64,000 bases of DNA from Haloarcula sp. DT43 (GCF_037078405.1 NZ_JAYMGZ010000002.1:372001-436000), one strand, 5' to 3'; positions 8,942 through 17,122 are shown, numbered from the stretch's first letter. The notes: generated by a model from the sequence alone, not told the origin. Program-made: numbers and translations.

Positions 8942-10867
8942 TTAGCGGAACCTGAAGTAGCCGCCGATGGCCAGGACGGCCACGAGTCCGAGGCCGATAA
9001 TCGCCGTCAGCGGCGAGCCGCCACCGCCGGAACTCGTCACGGAGACCGGCAGCCGGTAGGTGTCCGACACCGGCGTGTCCCCGTCGGGCTCCTCGTACTG
9101 GAAGTCCACCGAGACGGGGTAGTCCTTGGTCATCGCGGCACCGCTTGCGCTGATGCCGAACTCGATGGTCGCGGACTCGCCGGGGTCGAGGCCGGCGACG
9201 TAGGCCTGGTCGTCGGAGACGGAGATGGGGGACTCGGCGAACAGTTTCGCCTCGATGTTGGTCAGTCGCTCGCCGGCGTCGTTGGTGATAGTCACTTCGA
9301 GCGTGCTGGAGCCCCCGACGTCGACGGACGCGTTCGTCGTCTCGATGGTGAACTCGTCGGCGCTCCCGCCGACGTTCTGCTGGATTTCGAGCGTGTCGCT
9401 CTCGCGGCTGTCGCCCTCGCTGTTGCGGTAGTTGGCGACGAAGTCGAACTGCCGCGGGCCGGCGTTGGCGTTGTCCGACACGTCGGCGTCGAAGGAGACG
9501 GTGGCCGACTCGCCGGGTTCGAGGTCGCCGACGGCGTACTGGGTCTCCTTCGGCGAGATGTTGGCGTGGTCGCTCTCCCAGTTCAGGACGACGTTGCGCA
9601 CCGCCTGGTCGCCGGTGTTGGTCAGCGTGGCTTCGAGGGTCCCGTCGTCGCCGGCTTGGAGCGTCGACTCGACGTTCTCGAGTTCGAAGGACTGCTCGGG
9701 CTCGGGCCGGATGCCGAGCGCGATTCCGTCGTCGGCACCGGCGTCGCCCTCGGGGTCCGTGTAGCCGACCGTGGCGGAGAGCGCGTACCCCCTGACGGAC
9801 GCGTCCCCGCTCGCGGACGCTTCGACGCTGATGGTGCGGCTCTCACCGGGTTCCCACGTCCCGATGTACTGCTCGGCGGTCTCGGACCCGCCGAACGTAA
9901 TCTGGCTGCTCTGTGAGCGCAGGGAGACCGTCGCGTCGTTGACAGTCACCGGCCCGTCGTTGTGGAGCGTGACATTGTAGGTTCCCGAGTCGTCGACGGC
10001 GACGTCGCTCTCGACCCCGCGTACGCTGAACGTCTGCTCCGGCTCGGGCGTGATGCCGAGCGAGGACGCGGTGGCGCTCTTGCGAACCCCGTCGGTGTCG
10101 TCGAAGTCCACCTGGAGGTCGAACTGGTACGGCTCGGCCCGGGCATCGCTGCTCGCGCCGACGCGGTAGCGGAGGGTGCGCTGTTCGCCGGGCTCCCAGG
10201 TCTCGATGAACCGGGCGCTGCTGGTGTCGCTCCCGACCGTGAGTTCGGGGTTCGTCGACGACAGCGTCACGGAGGCGTCGCGGGCCGGCTCGTCGCCGGT
10301 GTTCTCGACGGTGACGGCGACCGTACCGGTCGAGTCGACGCGTGCGCCGGAGTCGACGTCCACCACGTCGAAGGCCGCGTCGTCGTCGATTTCGAGTTCG
10401 AGCTCTATCCGCTCGGTCGTGCTCCTCTCGTCGCGCGCGCCGTCGGCTTCGGAAATGTAGCTCGTGTACTCGTACTCGACGATGACGGGGACGGTGTAGC
10501 TGCCGGGGCTCGCGTCGTCCTCGACGCTGATGTCGAAGGAGAGCGGGTCGGTCCGCCCCTCGGGGACGGACCCCACGGCCCGTTTGCTCGTCGTCACCGT
10601 AATCGGGGCGTCGCCGCTGTTGACCTTGACGATGGTCCCGCGGGCGGTCGTCACCTCGCTGTTCTGGACGCCCTGGGTCGAGGACCCGGAGTCGACGGTC
10701 CCGCTGTTGACGAGCACGATGTCGAGGGTCGTTTCTTCGCCGGGTGCGACGGTGTCATCGACGAACGTCGCGTCGAAGTCCGGGCTCCCGGTCACGGCGG
10801 CAAGCGCCGTGCCGGACGCCATGAGCAATGCGACAACAGTCAGCGTCAGCAGTGTTCGTGGTTTCAT
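8942..10867 (-). CDS. COG1361-like secreted/surface protein with tandem beta-sandwich repeats
   Basis: Predicted 641-aa exported protein: signal peptide 'MKPRTLLTLTVVALLMASGT', four to five tandem domains of about 110-120 aa, then a single C-terminal helix 'PLTAIIGLGLVAVLAIGG' with a short basic tail. Each domain ends in a phrase like 'WEPGE.RT' or 'L.PGESAT' and contains 'V.NTGD' or 'LHNDGP', typical of CARDB/NEW3-like adhesive folds in S-layer-associated proteins. I chose the ATG at 10867 because it begins the signal peptide; in-frame upstream starts (10888, TTG at 11011) only add non-signal sequence. It is co-transcribed with the RND exporter and is probably its extracellular partner. Confidence 0.82.
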   Translation of the reverse strand: MKPRTLLTLTVVALLMASGTALAAVTGSPDFDATFVDDTVAPGEETTLDIVLVNSGTVDSGSSTQGVQNSEVTTARGTIVKVNSGDAPITVTTSKRAVGSVPEGRTDPLSFDISVEDDASPGSYTVPVIVEYEYTSYISEADGARDERSTTERIELELEIDDDAAFDVVDVDSGARVDSTGTVAVTVENTGDEPARDASVTLSSTNPELTVGSDTSSARFIETWEPGEQRTLRYRVGASSDARAEPYQFDLQVDFDDTDGVRKSATASSLGITPEPEQTFSVRGVESDVAVDDSGTYNVTLHNDGPVTVNDATVSLRSQSSQITFGGSETAEQYIGTWEPGESRTISVEASASGDASVRGYALSATVGYTDPEGDAGADDGIALGIRPEPEQSFELENVESTLQAGDDGTLEATLTNTGDQAVRNVVLNWESDHANISPKETQYAVGDLEPGESATVSFDADVSDNANAGPRQFDFVANYRNSEGDSRESDTLEIQQNVGGSADEFTIETTNASVDVGGSSTLEVTITNDAGERLTNIEAKLFAESPISVSDDQAYVAGLDPGESATIEFGISASGAAMTKDYPVSVDFQYEEPDGDTPVSDTYRLPVSVTSSGGGGSPLTAIIGLGLVAVLAIGGYFRFR

Positions 10868-10985
10868 ACGTAGGGACACTTCGGACATTCCATGGGTCGT
10901 TTCTGTTCGGAACGGATGCTGTGACAGAGCGCTTGGGTACCACCCCACATTCCTCTGCGGGGACGCCCGCCCGAACCGTGTACAT

Positions 10986-11003
10986 CGAACGAACGTTCGG
11001 TCG
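10986..11003. promoter_or_regulatory. TetR operator candidate O1
   Basis: The 18-base sequence cgaacgaacgttcggtcg is an inverted repeat with a single mismatched pair. It shares 15 of 18 bases with the operator at 11050-11067. It lies just downstream of the place where a minus-strand transcript from the AT box at 11037-11046 would start, so binding here would block the exporter operon. Confidence 0.65.
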
Positions 11004-11036
11004 CCTATCAACGTTGTGGTTCGGTGACAGTGGGAA

Positions 11037-11046
11037 GGTATTTATC
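11037..11046. promoter_or_regulatory. TATA box between the two operators
   Basis: The bases ggtatttatc are centred about 28 bases before the regulator's ATG at 11070. Read as gataaatacc on the minus strand, the same element could also serve the exporter operon with a leader of about 140 bases. I see no better minus-strand TATA nearer to 10867. Confidence 0.55.
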
Positions 11047-11048
11047 GA

Positions 11049-11068
11049 CCGACCGAATATTCGGTCGG
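11049..11068. promoter_or_regulatory. TetR operator candidate O2 (perfect 20-bp palindrome)
   Basis: The sequence ccgaccgaatattcggtcgg is perfectly self-complementary and ends one base before the regulator's ATG. It therefore covers the transcription start expected from the TATA box at 11037-11046. The site is well placed for autorepression by the TetR protein. Confidence 0.75.
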
Positions 11069-11069
11069 G

Positions 11070-11690
11070 ATGAGTGATGGAATTCCGTTCGCCGGGGAGC
11101 CGGAGGACTCCCACGAGGCGATAATGCGAGCCACGTTCCGGGCGCTCCGGGAATACGGGTACGCCGGACTTTCGATACAGCGAATCGCGGACGAGGCCGA
11201 CCTCAGCAAATCGACGTTCTACCACCATTTCGACGGGAAAGAGGACCTCTTGCTGTCGTTTCAGGAGTTCATTCTCACGGAGTTCAACCGCATCTTTCAG
11301 CTCGAATCGACCGGCGACCCCGAACAGGACATCAAGACGTTCGTCAGCCTGATTCTCGACGACTTCACCGACTGCGTCGAGACGCCGGAGAAGAACGCGG
11401 TGCTCGGTTCCTACGTCGAGATGCGCGCACAGGCGGTCCAGAACCCGGACTTCCGGGAGAAGTTCACCGAGACGGACAAACTGTTCGCCCGGCAGTTCGC
11501 ACAGATAATCGAGGACGGCATCGAACAGGGGAAGTTCGCCGACGTCGACCCCGAGGAGGTCTCGCAGTTCATGATAATGGTCCTCGACGGCGTGATTCTG
11601 CAGAACGCGACCAGAAACGACAACCCCGTCGCCACGGTCCGTGACACCATCGACGAGTACATCGACGAGACGCTGATTCTCGACGCCTAG
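11070..11690 (+). CDS. TetR/AcrR family transcriptional regulator
   Basis: Dimeric ligand-responsive repressor, 206 aa. The N-terminal helix-turn-helix is clear: 'ALREYGYAGLSIQRIADEAD' followed by 'LSKSTFYHHFDGKEDLL' (residues about 26-65). The remaining all-helical domain should bind the inducer and form the dimer. The gene faces the surface-protein/RND exporter operon, and two similar palindromes lie in the shared spacer, 64 bases apart centre to centre (about six helical turns). That strongly suggests control of both units. Its stop TAG is shared with the convergent HalX gene through a CTAG at 11687-11690. Confidence 0.92.
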   Translation: MSDGIPFAGEPEDSHEAIMRATFRALREYGYAGLSIQRIADEADLSKSTFYHHFDGKEDLLLSFQEFILTEFNRIFQLESTGDPEQDIKTFVSLILDDFTDCVETPEKNAVLGSYVEMRAQAVQNPDFREKFTETDKLFARQFAQIIEDGIEQGKFADVDPEEVSQFMIMVLDGVILQNATRNDNPVATVRDTIDEYIDETLILDA

Positions 11691-12259
11691 TTCCGGCTGA
11701 TGGACTGGTGGGTCCGTTTCAGCTCCTCGAAGTCGTCGGTTTCGGCCTGCAGGACCCACTCCAGTTTCTTGGCCCGCTCTTTCAGTTCGGTGTACTCCGT
11801 GCTCCCCTCCAGCTGTGACGTTGATTTCTCCCGTTCCAGCACGGAGAGCTTCGAGGAGATGCGGAAGTACTCGTCGAGCCGGTCGTCCCCGTCGGCCCTG
11901 TCGAGGTGCTGGTCGAGCGTCGACAGGAGCGTCGACTGGTCGACCGGCTTCTGGAGGTAGTCGTCGAAGGGCATCTCCAGGATGTTCAGGTCCGCGCCGA
12001 CCGCCGTCAGCATGATGACGGTGCCGTCGTACCCCCGCTCGCGCAACCGCGAGAGCACCTCGTCCCCGTGTACGTCCGGCATTCGGCGGTCGAGCAACAC
12101 GGCGTCGAACTCCGGCCCGGCGGTGTCGAGCGCCGCCTGGCCGCTGTAGGCGACAGCGGTCTCGTACCGGTCGCCGAGTTTCAGCGCCTGGGTGTCGGCG
12201 ACGTCGTGTTCGTCGTCGACGACGAGCACTCGCGGCGGACCGCCTGTAGTTCTGGACAC
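11687..12259 (-). CDS. HalX-domain response regulator
   Basis: A 190-aa protein with an N-terminal receiver domain ('VLVVDDEHDVAD', phospho-acceptor Asp in 'AVLLDRRMPDVHGDEVL', Lys in 'YLQKPVD') and a C-terminal HalX region of about 65 residues rich in Leu, Glu and Lys ('FRISSKLSVLEREKS', 'RAKKLEWVLQAE'). HalX proteins are haloarchaeal orphan regulators of unknown output. I chose the GTG at 12259 because a TATA-like agacatatac lies about 30 bases upstream and the upstream extension is not protein-like. A kinase partner is not encoded next to it; a PAS-like membrane protein is divergent. Confidence 0.85.
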   Translation of the reverse strand: MSRTTGGPPRVLVVDDEHDVADTQALKLGDRYETAVAYSGQAALDTAGPEFDAVLLDRRMPDVHGDEVLSRLRERGYDGTVIMLTAVGADLNILEMPFDDYLQKPVDQSTLLSTLDQHLDRADGDDRLDEYFRISSKLSVLEREKSTSQLEGSTEYTELKERAKKLEWVLQAETDDFEELKRTHQSISRN

Positions 12260-12350
12260 AGTCGTAGCGAGTGGTAGGGCTGGTAGCTGTATATGTCTTG
12301 CCAGCGGCGTGTTCTCGAAAAGCGTTAACCCATGGCCTCCGGAGTGTCCC

Positions 12351-12959
12351 ATGATGAGCAAGTCGTCGACGGACGCAGGCCGACGCCGTCTCGGGAGCCT
12401 CGCCGCCATCCTCGGGTGGATTGGGGCCGGAGCGGTCGTGCTGGCGACCGTCGCGCTGCTAGTACAGTCGACGCTGTCGCTGGGGCTGTCCGAACAGGTC
12501 ACCGTCGGCCTCGGACTGGCGCTCGGCGGTGGGGTCGGCGGCGTCTCCTACCTCCTGTTTACCGACTCGCCGGGCGAGTCGGCCGACGAGACGGTGTCGG
12601 TGTCGGCAGACGCCGAGGCCACGCCGGAGCCACAGCCGGTCGACCTCTTCGACGGCCATCCGGACCCGGTGCTGTACTTCGCCGACGACGGCCACGGTCC
12701 GGTCGTGCGCGCGGCCAACGAGGCGTTCGGCACCACGTTCGACGTGCCCGCCGACCGGCTCACCGGGACGGCGCTCTCCGAGGCCCTGCTCGTGGCCGGC
12801 ATCGACGAAGTGGACGCGGAGTCGGTCAACACGGCCGACCTCGACGTCGTGGCGCTCTCGACGGCCCACGACGAACCGACACGGTTCCGGCTGCGGACGG
12901 CCGGCGTCCCCTCGACCGGCTACCTCCTGTTGACGCCGCTTGGGACGGCGGGCGACTGA
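12351..12959 (+). CDS. Membrane protein with degenerate PAS-like domain
   Basis: About 202 aa. Two transmembrane helices ('LAAILGWIGAGAVVLATVAL' and the Gly-rich 'VTVGLGLALGGGVGGVSYLL', residues about 14-65) are followed by an acidic linker and a roughly 110-residue cytoplasmic domain. That domain contains 'GHPDPVLYFADDGHGPVVRA' and 'NEAFGTTFDVPADRLTG', which resemble the start of a PAS fold. There is no kinase or output domain. The start is one of two adjacent ATGs (12351 or 12354). It is divergent from the HalX regulator and may act as a sensor for it, but that is inference from position. Confidence 0.7.
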   Translation: MMSKSSTDAGRRRLGSLAAILGWIGAGAVVLATVALLVQSTLSLGLSEQVTVGLGLALGGGVGGVSYLLFTDSPGESADETVSVSADAEATPEPQPVDLFDGHPDPVLYFADDGHGPVVRAANEAFGTTFDVPADRLTGTALSEALLVAGIDEVDAESVNTADLDVVALSTAHDEPTRFRLRTAGVPSTGYLLLTPLGTAGD

Positions 12960-12980
12960 GCGGTCGGCGGCGGAACGGAA

Positions 12981-12990
12981 CTTTAAAGAT
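12981..12990 (+). promoter_or_regulatory. TATA box for the small membrane protein at 13018
   Basis: The bases ctttaaagat contain the strong TTTAAA core, centred about 33 bases before the ATG. Confidence 0.6.
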
Positions 12991-13017
12991 TCCATCACGG
13001 CGAAATCCTGGATAGGA

Positions 13018-13305
13018 ATGCTCGCGTCACCGCTGCAACTCATCGATAGTTTCCTGCTGAACTACACCATCGGTGATGTCCTGCTGCTCGGCTTTGTCGG
13101 GGGGCTCGTCGCCATTCTCCCACAACGGTCGCTCCGAATGCTCGGACTGCACACGATTGCGCTGGGCGCGCTGCTCGTCATCACGCCGGCGTCGGCGATG
13201 GAACCGAACAGCGCGAGCGTCCTCGCGTCGTCGTTCCAGTACAAACTGTTCGGCCTGGTGTTGCTCGTCCTCGCACCGGTGCTGTACGCCGTCGGTCGGC
13301 GTTAG
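13018..13305 (+). CDS. Small three-helix membrane protein
   Basis: A 95-aa protein with three predicted membrane helices ('GDVLLLGFVGGLVAIL', 'GLHTIALGALLVITPAS', 'LFGLVLLVLAPVLYAVG'). I do not recognise the family. The ATG is supported by a TTTAAA promoter box upstream. The stop overlaps the NAD kinase stop on the opposite strand (TTAG, 13302-13305). Confidence 0.72.
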   Translation: MLASPLQLIDSFLLNYTIGDVLLLGFVGGLVAILPQRSLRMLGLHTIALGALLVITPASAMEPNSASVLASSFQYKLFGLVLLVLAPVLYAVGRR

Positions 13306-14153
13306 GCGAGCTTGTCCAGTGCGGTGAAAAAGTCCAGGGGCGGACCGGCGAGCCGGACCGGTTCGCTCGCACGCGAGAGCGCGATTCGCTCCGGCGGAAC
13401 CACGTCTTTTCGGACGCGACCGTCGCTGACGACGACGCCGCTGTCGGCGTCCGCGAGTTCGATGACGATTTCGCTGTCGACGTCGACGACTAGCGGCGGC
13501 GTCCCGGCCTCGTCCGCCATCGTCGTGACGATGAGGCCGGACACGTCGGGGTGGACGAGCGGCCCCCGCTCGCTGAGGTTGTACGCCGTCGACCCCGTGG
13601 GGGTGGCCACGAGCACGCCGTCGGCGTGGCCGGACGCGTACAGCGAGCCGTCGACGTACACGTCGAGGGTCGCCCCGCCGCCGTGACCGCGGCGCTCGCC
13701 CTGGACGACGACCTCGTTCAGCGCCGGCGACAGCTCCCAGTCATCGCCGCTGGCCTGGAGCCGCGGCTTGGCCCGGGTCCGGGCGCTGCCGGTCTTCTGG
13801 ATGTGCTCGACCTCCGCGACGACCGTCTCGACGGCCTCCTCGGGCGCGATAGCGTTCAGAAAGCCGACTTCGCCGAGATTGACCCCCAGTATCGGTGTCG
13901 ACCCCGCCCCCCGGGCCGCGTACAGAAAGGTCCCGTCGCCGCCGATGCTCACGACCAGGTCGCAGGCGGACATCTCCTCGACCGGGGCCGACTCGGGCAC
14001 GGCGGCCTCCCACGCGTCGTGGTCGCCGAGCGCGCCGGCGGTCGTCTCGTCGACGACGACGGCCGCGGAGGTGGCGCGCAGTCGGTCACACAGTGTGCTC
14101 GCAAGCGACATGGCCCGGTCGTTGTCCCGCTGCGCGACGATGCCGACAGTCAT
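13302..14153 (-). CDS. nadK: NAD kinase
   Basis: ATP-NAD kinase, 283 aa, making NADP+ from NAD+. The N-terminus 'MTVGIVAQRDNDRA' is followed by the catalytic 'VSIGGDGTFLYAARGAG' (GGDG motif near residue 88). Next come 'PILGVNLGEVGFLN', the 'ALNEVVV' substrate strand, and the 'SGHADGVLVATPTGSTAYNL' motif, which carries the NAD-binding Asp and the GSTAY signature. Length and motif order match archaeal NadK. The start is the ATG at 14153; longer in-frame extensions upstream are not protein-like. NADP demand in the window includes isocitrate dehydrogenase and HMG-CoA reductase. Confidence 0.93.
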   Translation of the reverse strand: MTVGIVAQRDNDRAMSLASTLCDRLRATSAAVVVDETTAGALGDHDAWEAAVPESAPVEEMSACDLVVSIGGDGTFLYAARGAGSTPILGVNLGEVGFLNAIAPEEAVETVVAEVEHIQKTGSARTRAKPRLQASGDDWELSPALNEVVVQGERRGHGGGATLDVYVDGSLYASGHADGVLVATPTGSTAYNLSERGPLVHPDVSGLIVTTMADEAGTPPLVVDVDSEIVIELADADSGVVVSDGRVRKDVVPPERIALSRASEPVRLAGPPLDFFTALDKLA

Positions 14154-14261
14154 TGCCGGACGTTCCGGCCGGCCGTACATAAACCCTCTACGACGGCACT
14201 TATATCCGTCCCGACGCGTATCCCCTTCCATGGGCCGTTCGTGTGGCCGGTGGTCGTGCGT

Positions 14262-15311
14262 ATGAGCGGGGACGACGGGTCCGACGACGACTGGTTCGAA
14301 AGCGCGCTTGACGACGAGGACGCCGAACCGACGGAGACGCCGTCCGAGGGCGACTCCGACGGGACGGCGTCCGCGGATGCCGGACCGTTCGAGACCGGGA
14401 ACGACGAGGACAGCAGTCCCTTCGACGGAGGCGACGACAGCCCCTTCGAGGACGGGACCGAAGACAGCCCTTTCGACGGCGAGGGAGCCGACGCCGACGA
14501 CGGGGCTGGCGGCGACGGCGGCCTCTTTGACGACGACTTCGCCACCGCCTTTCAGTCCGCCGGCAGCGGCGACGGCGACGGCGACGGCGACGGTTTCGAC
14601 GAGGAGTTCGAGTCCGACATCCCGCGTGTCGACATCGGCATCGAGGGGCTCGACCAGATGATTCAGGGCGGGATTCCCGAACGCCATCTCATCGTCACCA
14701 TCGGCTCGGCCGGGACCGGGAAGACGACGTTCGGACTGCAGTTCCTCCAGCACGGGCTGGAGAACGGCGAGAACGCGGTGTTTCTCACCCTCGAACAGTC
14801 CCACGACGCGATACTGGACACCGCCAGTGACCGCGACTGGGGATTCGAGGAGTACGAGGAGGCGGGCCAGCTAGCCGTCGTCGACCTCGACCCGGTCGAG
14901 ATGGCCAACAGCCTCGACAACATCCGCGGGGAGCTCCCGGACCTCATCGAGCGGTTCGACGCCGACCGACTGGTGCTCGACTCCGTCTCCCTGCTGGAGA
15001 TGATGTACGACGACCAGTCCCGGCGGCGCACCGAGGTGTTCGATTTCACCCGGTCGCTGAAACAGGCCGGCGTGACGACGATGCTCGTCTCCGAGGCCAG
15101 CGAGAGCAACCCCTTCGCCTCCAGACACGGCATCATCGAGTACCTGACCGACGCCGTGTTCATCCTCCAGTACGTCCGGTCGGACACCGGCGAGACGCGA
15201 CTCGCCGTCGAGATACAGAAGATACGGAACGCGAACCACTCGCGGGAGACGAAACCCTACGAGATAACGAACGACGGCATCTCGGTCTATCAGCAGGCCA
15301 ACATCTTCTAG
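14262..15311 (+). CDS. KaiC-like RecA-superfamily ATPase with acidic N-terminal tail
   Basis: A 349-aa protein. Residues 1 to about 115 are extremely acidic and low in complexity, with three repeats of the type 'DSPF(D/E)-GG' (around residues 50-75). From about 122 a single KaiC domain follows: 'IPRVDIGIEGLDQMIQGGIP', Walker A 'GSAGTGKTTFGLQF', the catalytic Glu pair region 'VFLTLEQS', Walker B 'DRLVLDSVSLLE', and a C-terminal 'VEIQKIRNANHSRE' loop. Single-domain KaiC relatives in archaea include signalling and motility (ArlH-like) ATPases; the role here is unknown. An in-frame GTG at 14241 is an alternative start. A TATA-like cttatatc lies near 14203. Confidence 0.83.
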   Translation: MSGDDGSDDDWFESALDDEDAEPTETPSEGDSDGTASADAGPFETGNDEDSSPFDGGDDSPFEDGTEDSPFDGEGADADDGAGGDGGLFDDDFATAFQSAGSGDGDGDGDGFDEEFESDIPRVDIGIEGLDQMIQGGIPERHLIVTIGSAGTGKTTFGLQFLQHGLENGENAVFLTLEQSHDAILDTASDRDWGFEEYEEAGQLAVVDLDPVEMANSLDNIRGELPDLIERFDADRLVLDSVSLLEMMYDDQSRRRTEVFDFTRSLKQAGVTTMLVSEASESNPFASRHGIIEYLTDAVFILQYVRSDTGETRLAVEIQKIRNANHSRETKPYEITNDGISVYQQANIF

Positions 15312-16021
15312 ACGGTCGCCGTCCCGACCGACCCGGTCTCCTCCCGCTCGTCGAGCGCGGCGTTGTAGCCGCCCGCCCAGAGGTCCGTCGCGACGACCGC
15401 CACGTAGAAGGTGGCGAACGGGCTGAGTAGCACGGCGACGAGCGAGCCGAGGAACGGGATGACGTTGAGCAGGTTCACCACGATGTTGGCGGCGACGACC
15501 AGCCCGACCGAGACGAGCCACGGCGTCGCGTACTCCGGGGACAGGACCAGCTTCCGGAGCGTCCCGAAGTCGAACCCGGCCTCGAACTCGCCGGTGCAGG
15601 CGAAGTGGATGATAGCCGCCGTCGCCACGTACCCGAACACCAGCGACAGGACGGTCGATATCACCAGGCCACCGAACAGGCCGGCCAGGCCGGCCCCCGC
15701 TCCGGCGCGGGTACCCGTCGCCATCGCAATCAGGCTGCCGCCGACGGTCACTCCCAACACGACGAGCGGGACGAGCATGTACACGATGCCGATGACCCAG
15801 GCCTTGAGGCCGTCGACGAACAGGTCGCCCCAGTCCTCGAATCCCGGCGGTCGCGTCGCTCCGGCCGCCCGCTCGCGGACTGCCTGGACGAGGTAGCCGT
15901 ACACGAGGATGCCGGGGACGACGAGCACGGACAGGAGGCTGAGGACGCCGCCGATGAGTACAGTCGTGGTCCAGTCGTCGTCTTCCATGGGATACCTGAG
16001 CGTCTCTTCTAGCGAGTCCAT
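15308..16021 (-). CDS. DUF4013-family membrane protein
   Basis: A 237-aa integral membrane protein with about six helices and the family-typical beginning 'LEETLRYPMEDDDWTTTVLI'. It contains 'PPGFEDWGDLFVDGLKAWVI', the amphipathic segment characteristic of DUF4013 proteins. Function is unknown; members are common in haloarchaea and methanogens. I used the ATG at 16021 (MDSLEE), not the in-frame GTG at 16036, because of a TATA-like gtaactaact about 27 bases upstream (minus strand). It shares its stop with the KaiC-like gene through CTAG at 15308-15311. Confidence 0.82.
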   Translation of the reverse strand: MDSLEETLRYPMEDDDWTTTVLIGGVLSLLSVLVVPGILVYGYLVQAVRERAAGATRPPGFEDWGDLFVDGLKAWVIGIVYMLVPLVVLGVTVGGSLIAMATGTRAGAGAGLAGLFGGLVISTVLSLVFGYVATAAIIHFACTGEFEAGFDFGTLRKLVLSPEYATPWLVSVGLVVAANIVVNLLNVIPFLGSLVAVLLSPFATFYVAVVATDLWAGGYNAALDEREETGSVGTATV

Positions 16022-16146
16022 GGGGGCTGTCCACACTCCGCACAGTTAGTTACAGACACCTTGCCGACCTGTTCGCTCGGCTTACCGGGGGACTCCGCTG
16101 CCCCGGTCACGCGCCGCGTCGCTCGTATATTGTCGGCTTGCGGAAC

Positions 16147-16154
16147 CAATAAAT
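16147..16154 (+). promoter_or_regulatory. TATA box for UspA gene at 16178
   Basis: The bases caataaat are centred 28 bases before the ATG, indicating a leaderless transcript. Confidence 0.6.
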
Positions 16155-16177
16155 CACGACCGTGAGACAGATGGGCT

Positions 16178-16621
16178 ATGGTACTACTCGTGCCTTTCGA
16201 CGGCTCGGCGCTGTCGGAAGCCGCCCTGGAGCGGGCGACGGAGTTCGCGGACTACCGCGACGAAGAGGTCACCGTCCTGTCGGTCATTCCGGACGACGCG
16301 GCGTACGCGCGGGAGCGCGGCTGGGTTGACGCCGACGAGGCGTTCTCTGTCGAGACTGTCGCCGACCGGATGCGGGAGCAGGCCGAGGCGATAGCCCCGA
16401 CGGCGACGTTTCGCTACGAAACCCCGGAGGACGTGAGTTCGATGGCGTCGACGACGACGGACGTCAGCCGGACCATCAGGGAGGTCGCCCACGACACGAG
16501 GGCCTCAATCGTGTTCATCGGCAGCGAGAACGCCGGACGGGTGTCGTCGCCGGTCTACAGCGTCGGCTCGCCGGTGTCGGAAGACCCCCAGTACGACGTC
16601 CACATCGTTCGCCACGCGTAG
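16178..16621 (+). CDS. Universal stress protein (UspA family), divergent member
   Basis: A 147-aa cytoplasmic UspA fold: 'MVLLVPFDGSALSEAALERA' at the N-terminus and 'ASIVFIGSENAGRVSSPVYS' near the C-terminus. The usual ATP-binding G-x2-G-x9-G-(S/T) motif is altered (GSENAGRVSSPVYSVGSPV), so nucleotide binding is uncertain. The gene is convergent with a second, canonical UspA gene and the two stops abut directly (16621/16622). Confidence 0.82.
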   Translation: MVLLVPFDGSALSEAALERATEFADYRDEEVTVLSVIPDDAAYARERGWVDADEAFSVETVADRMREQAEAIAPTATFRYETPEDVSSMASTTTDVSRTIREVAHDTRASIVFIGSENAGRVSSPVYSVGSPVSEDPQYDVHIVRHA

Positions 16622-17053
16622 CTATCTGACGACGGTCACGGGGACGGAGGCGCGCCGGACGACGATTTCGGCGACGCTGCCCAGCAGGATACGGGACATC
16701 CCCGAGCGGCCGTGGCTCCCCATGATAATCTGGTCGATGTCGTGGTCGTCGGTCGAGTCAACGATGACCTTCGTCGGCCGCCCGACCTCGACGACGCGCT
16801 CGACCGACTCGACGCCGGCCTCGGTCACCGTCGCTTCGAGGTCGTCGAGCAGCTCTTCGGCCGTGGCCTTCTGTGTCTCGTACCACTCCTCGGAGAAGGA
16901 CGGAATCGACGCCTCTGCGCTGTAGCCGGCCTCCGCGGGGTTGATGACGTGCAGGAGCACGAGCGTCGCATCGGGGTACTCCTCGGCCGCGAACTCACAG
17001 GCCGCCGTCGCTTGGTCCGAGCTGTCGACCGGAACGAGGATTCGCTTTGCCAT
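16622..17053 (-). CDS. Universal stress protein (UspA family), canonical
   Basis: A 143-aa UspA protein with the canonical beginning 'AKRILVPVDSSDQATAACEF' and a complete ATP-binding loop 'MGSHGRSGMSRILLGSVAE' (G-x2-G-x9-G-S), so it is probably the ATP-binding kind of Usp. The start at 17053 (MAKR) agrees with family length; upstream in-frame residues are not conserved-looking. It is likely a homodimer. Confidence 0.9.
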   Translation of the reverse strand: MAKRILVPVDSSDQATAACEFAAEEYPDATLVLLHVINPAEAGYSAEASIPSFSEEWYETQKATAEELLDDLEATVTEAGVESVERVVEVGRPTKVIVDSTDDHDIDQIIMGSHGRSGMSRILLGSVAEIVVRRASVPVTVVR

Positions 17054-17122
17054 ACGCCCACTTCCGCTGGGGGCGGTTTGAATCTTCGGCCCGCTGCAAT
17101 CCACGGGCCGGCCTGCGGTTCG

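Noticed and set aside
10901-10915. Possible third TetR operator (gttcggaac)
   Set aside because: It is not self-complementary in its centre and does not match the consensus of the other two sites.
10868-11011. N-terminal extension of the surface protein to a TTG at 11011
   Set aside because: It places about 48 non-signal residues before a clear signal peptide and overlaps operator O1; the ATG at 10867 is better.
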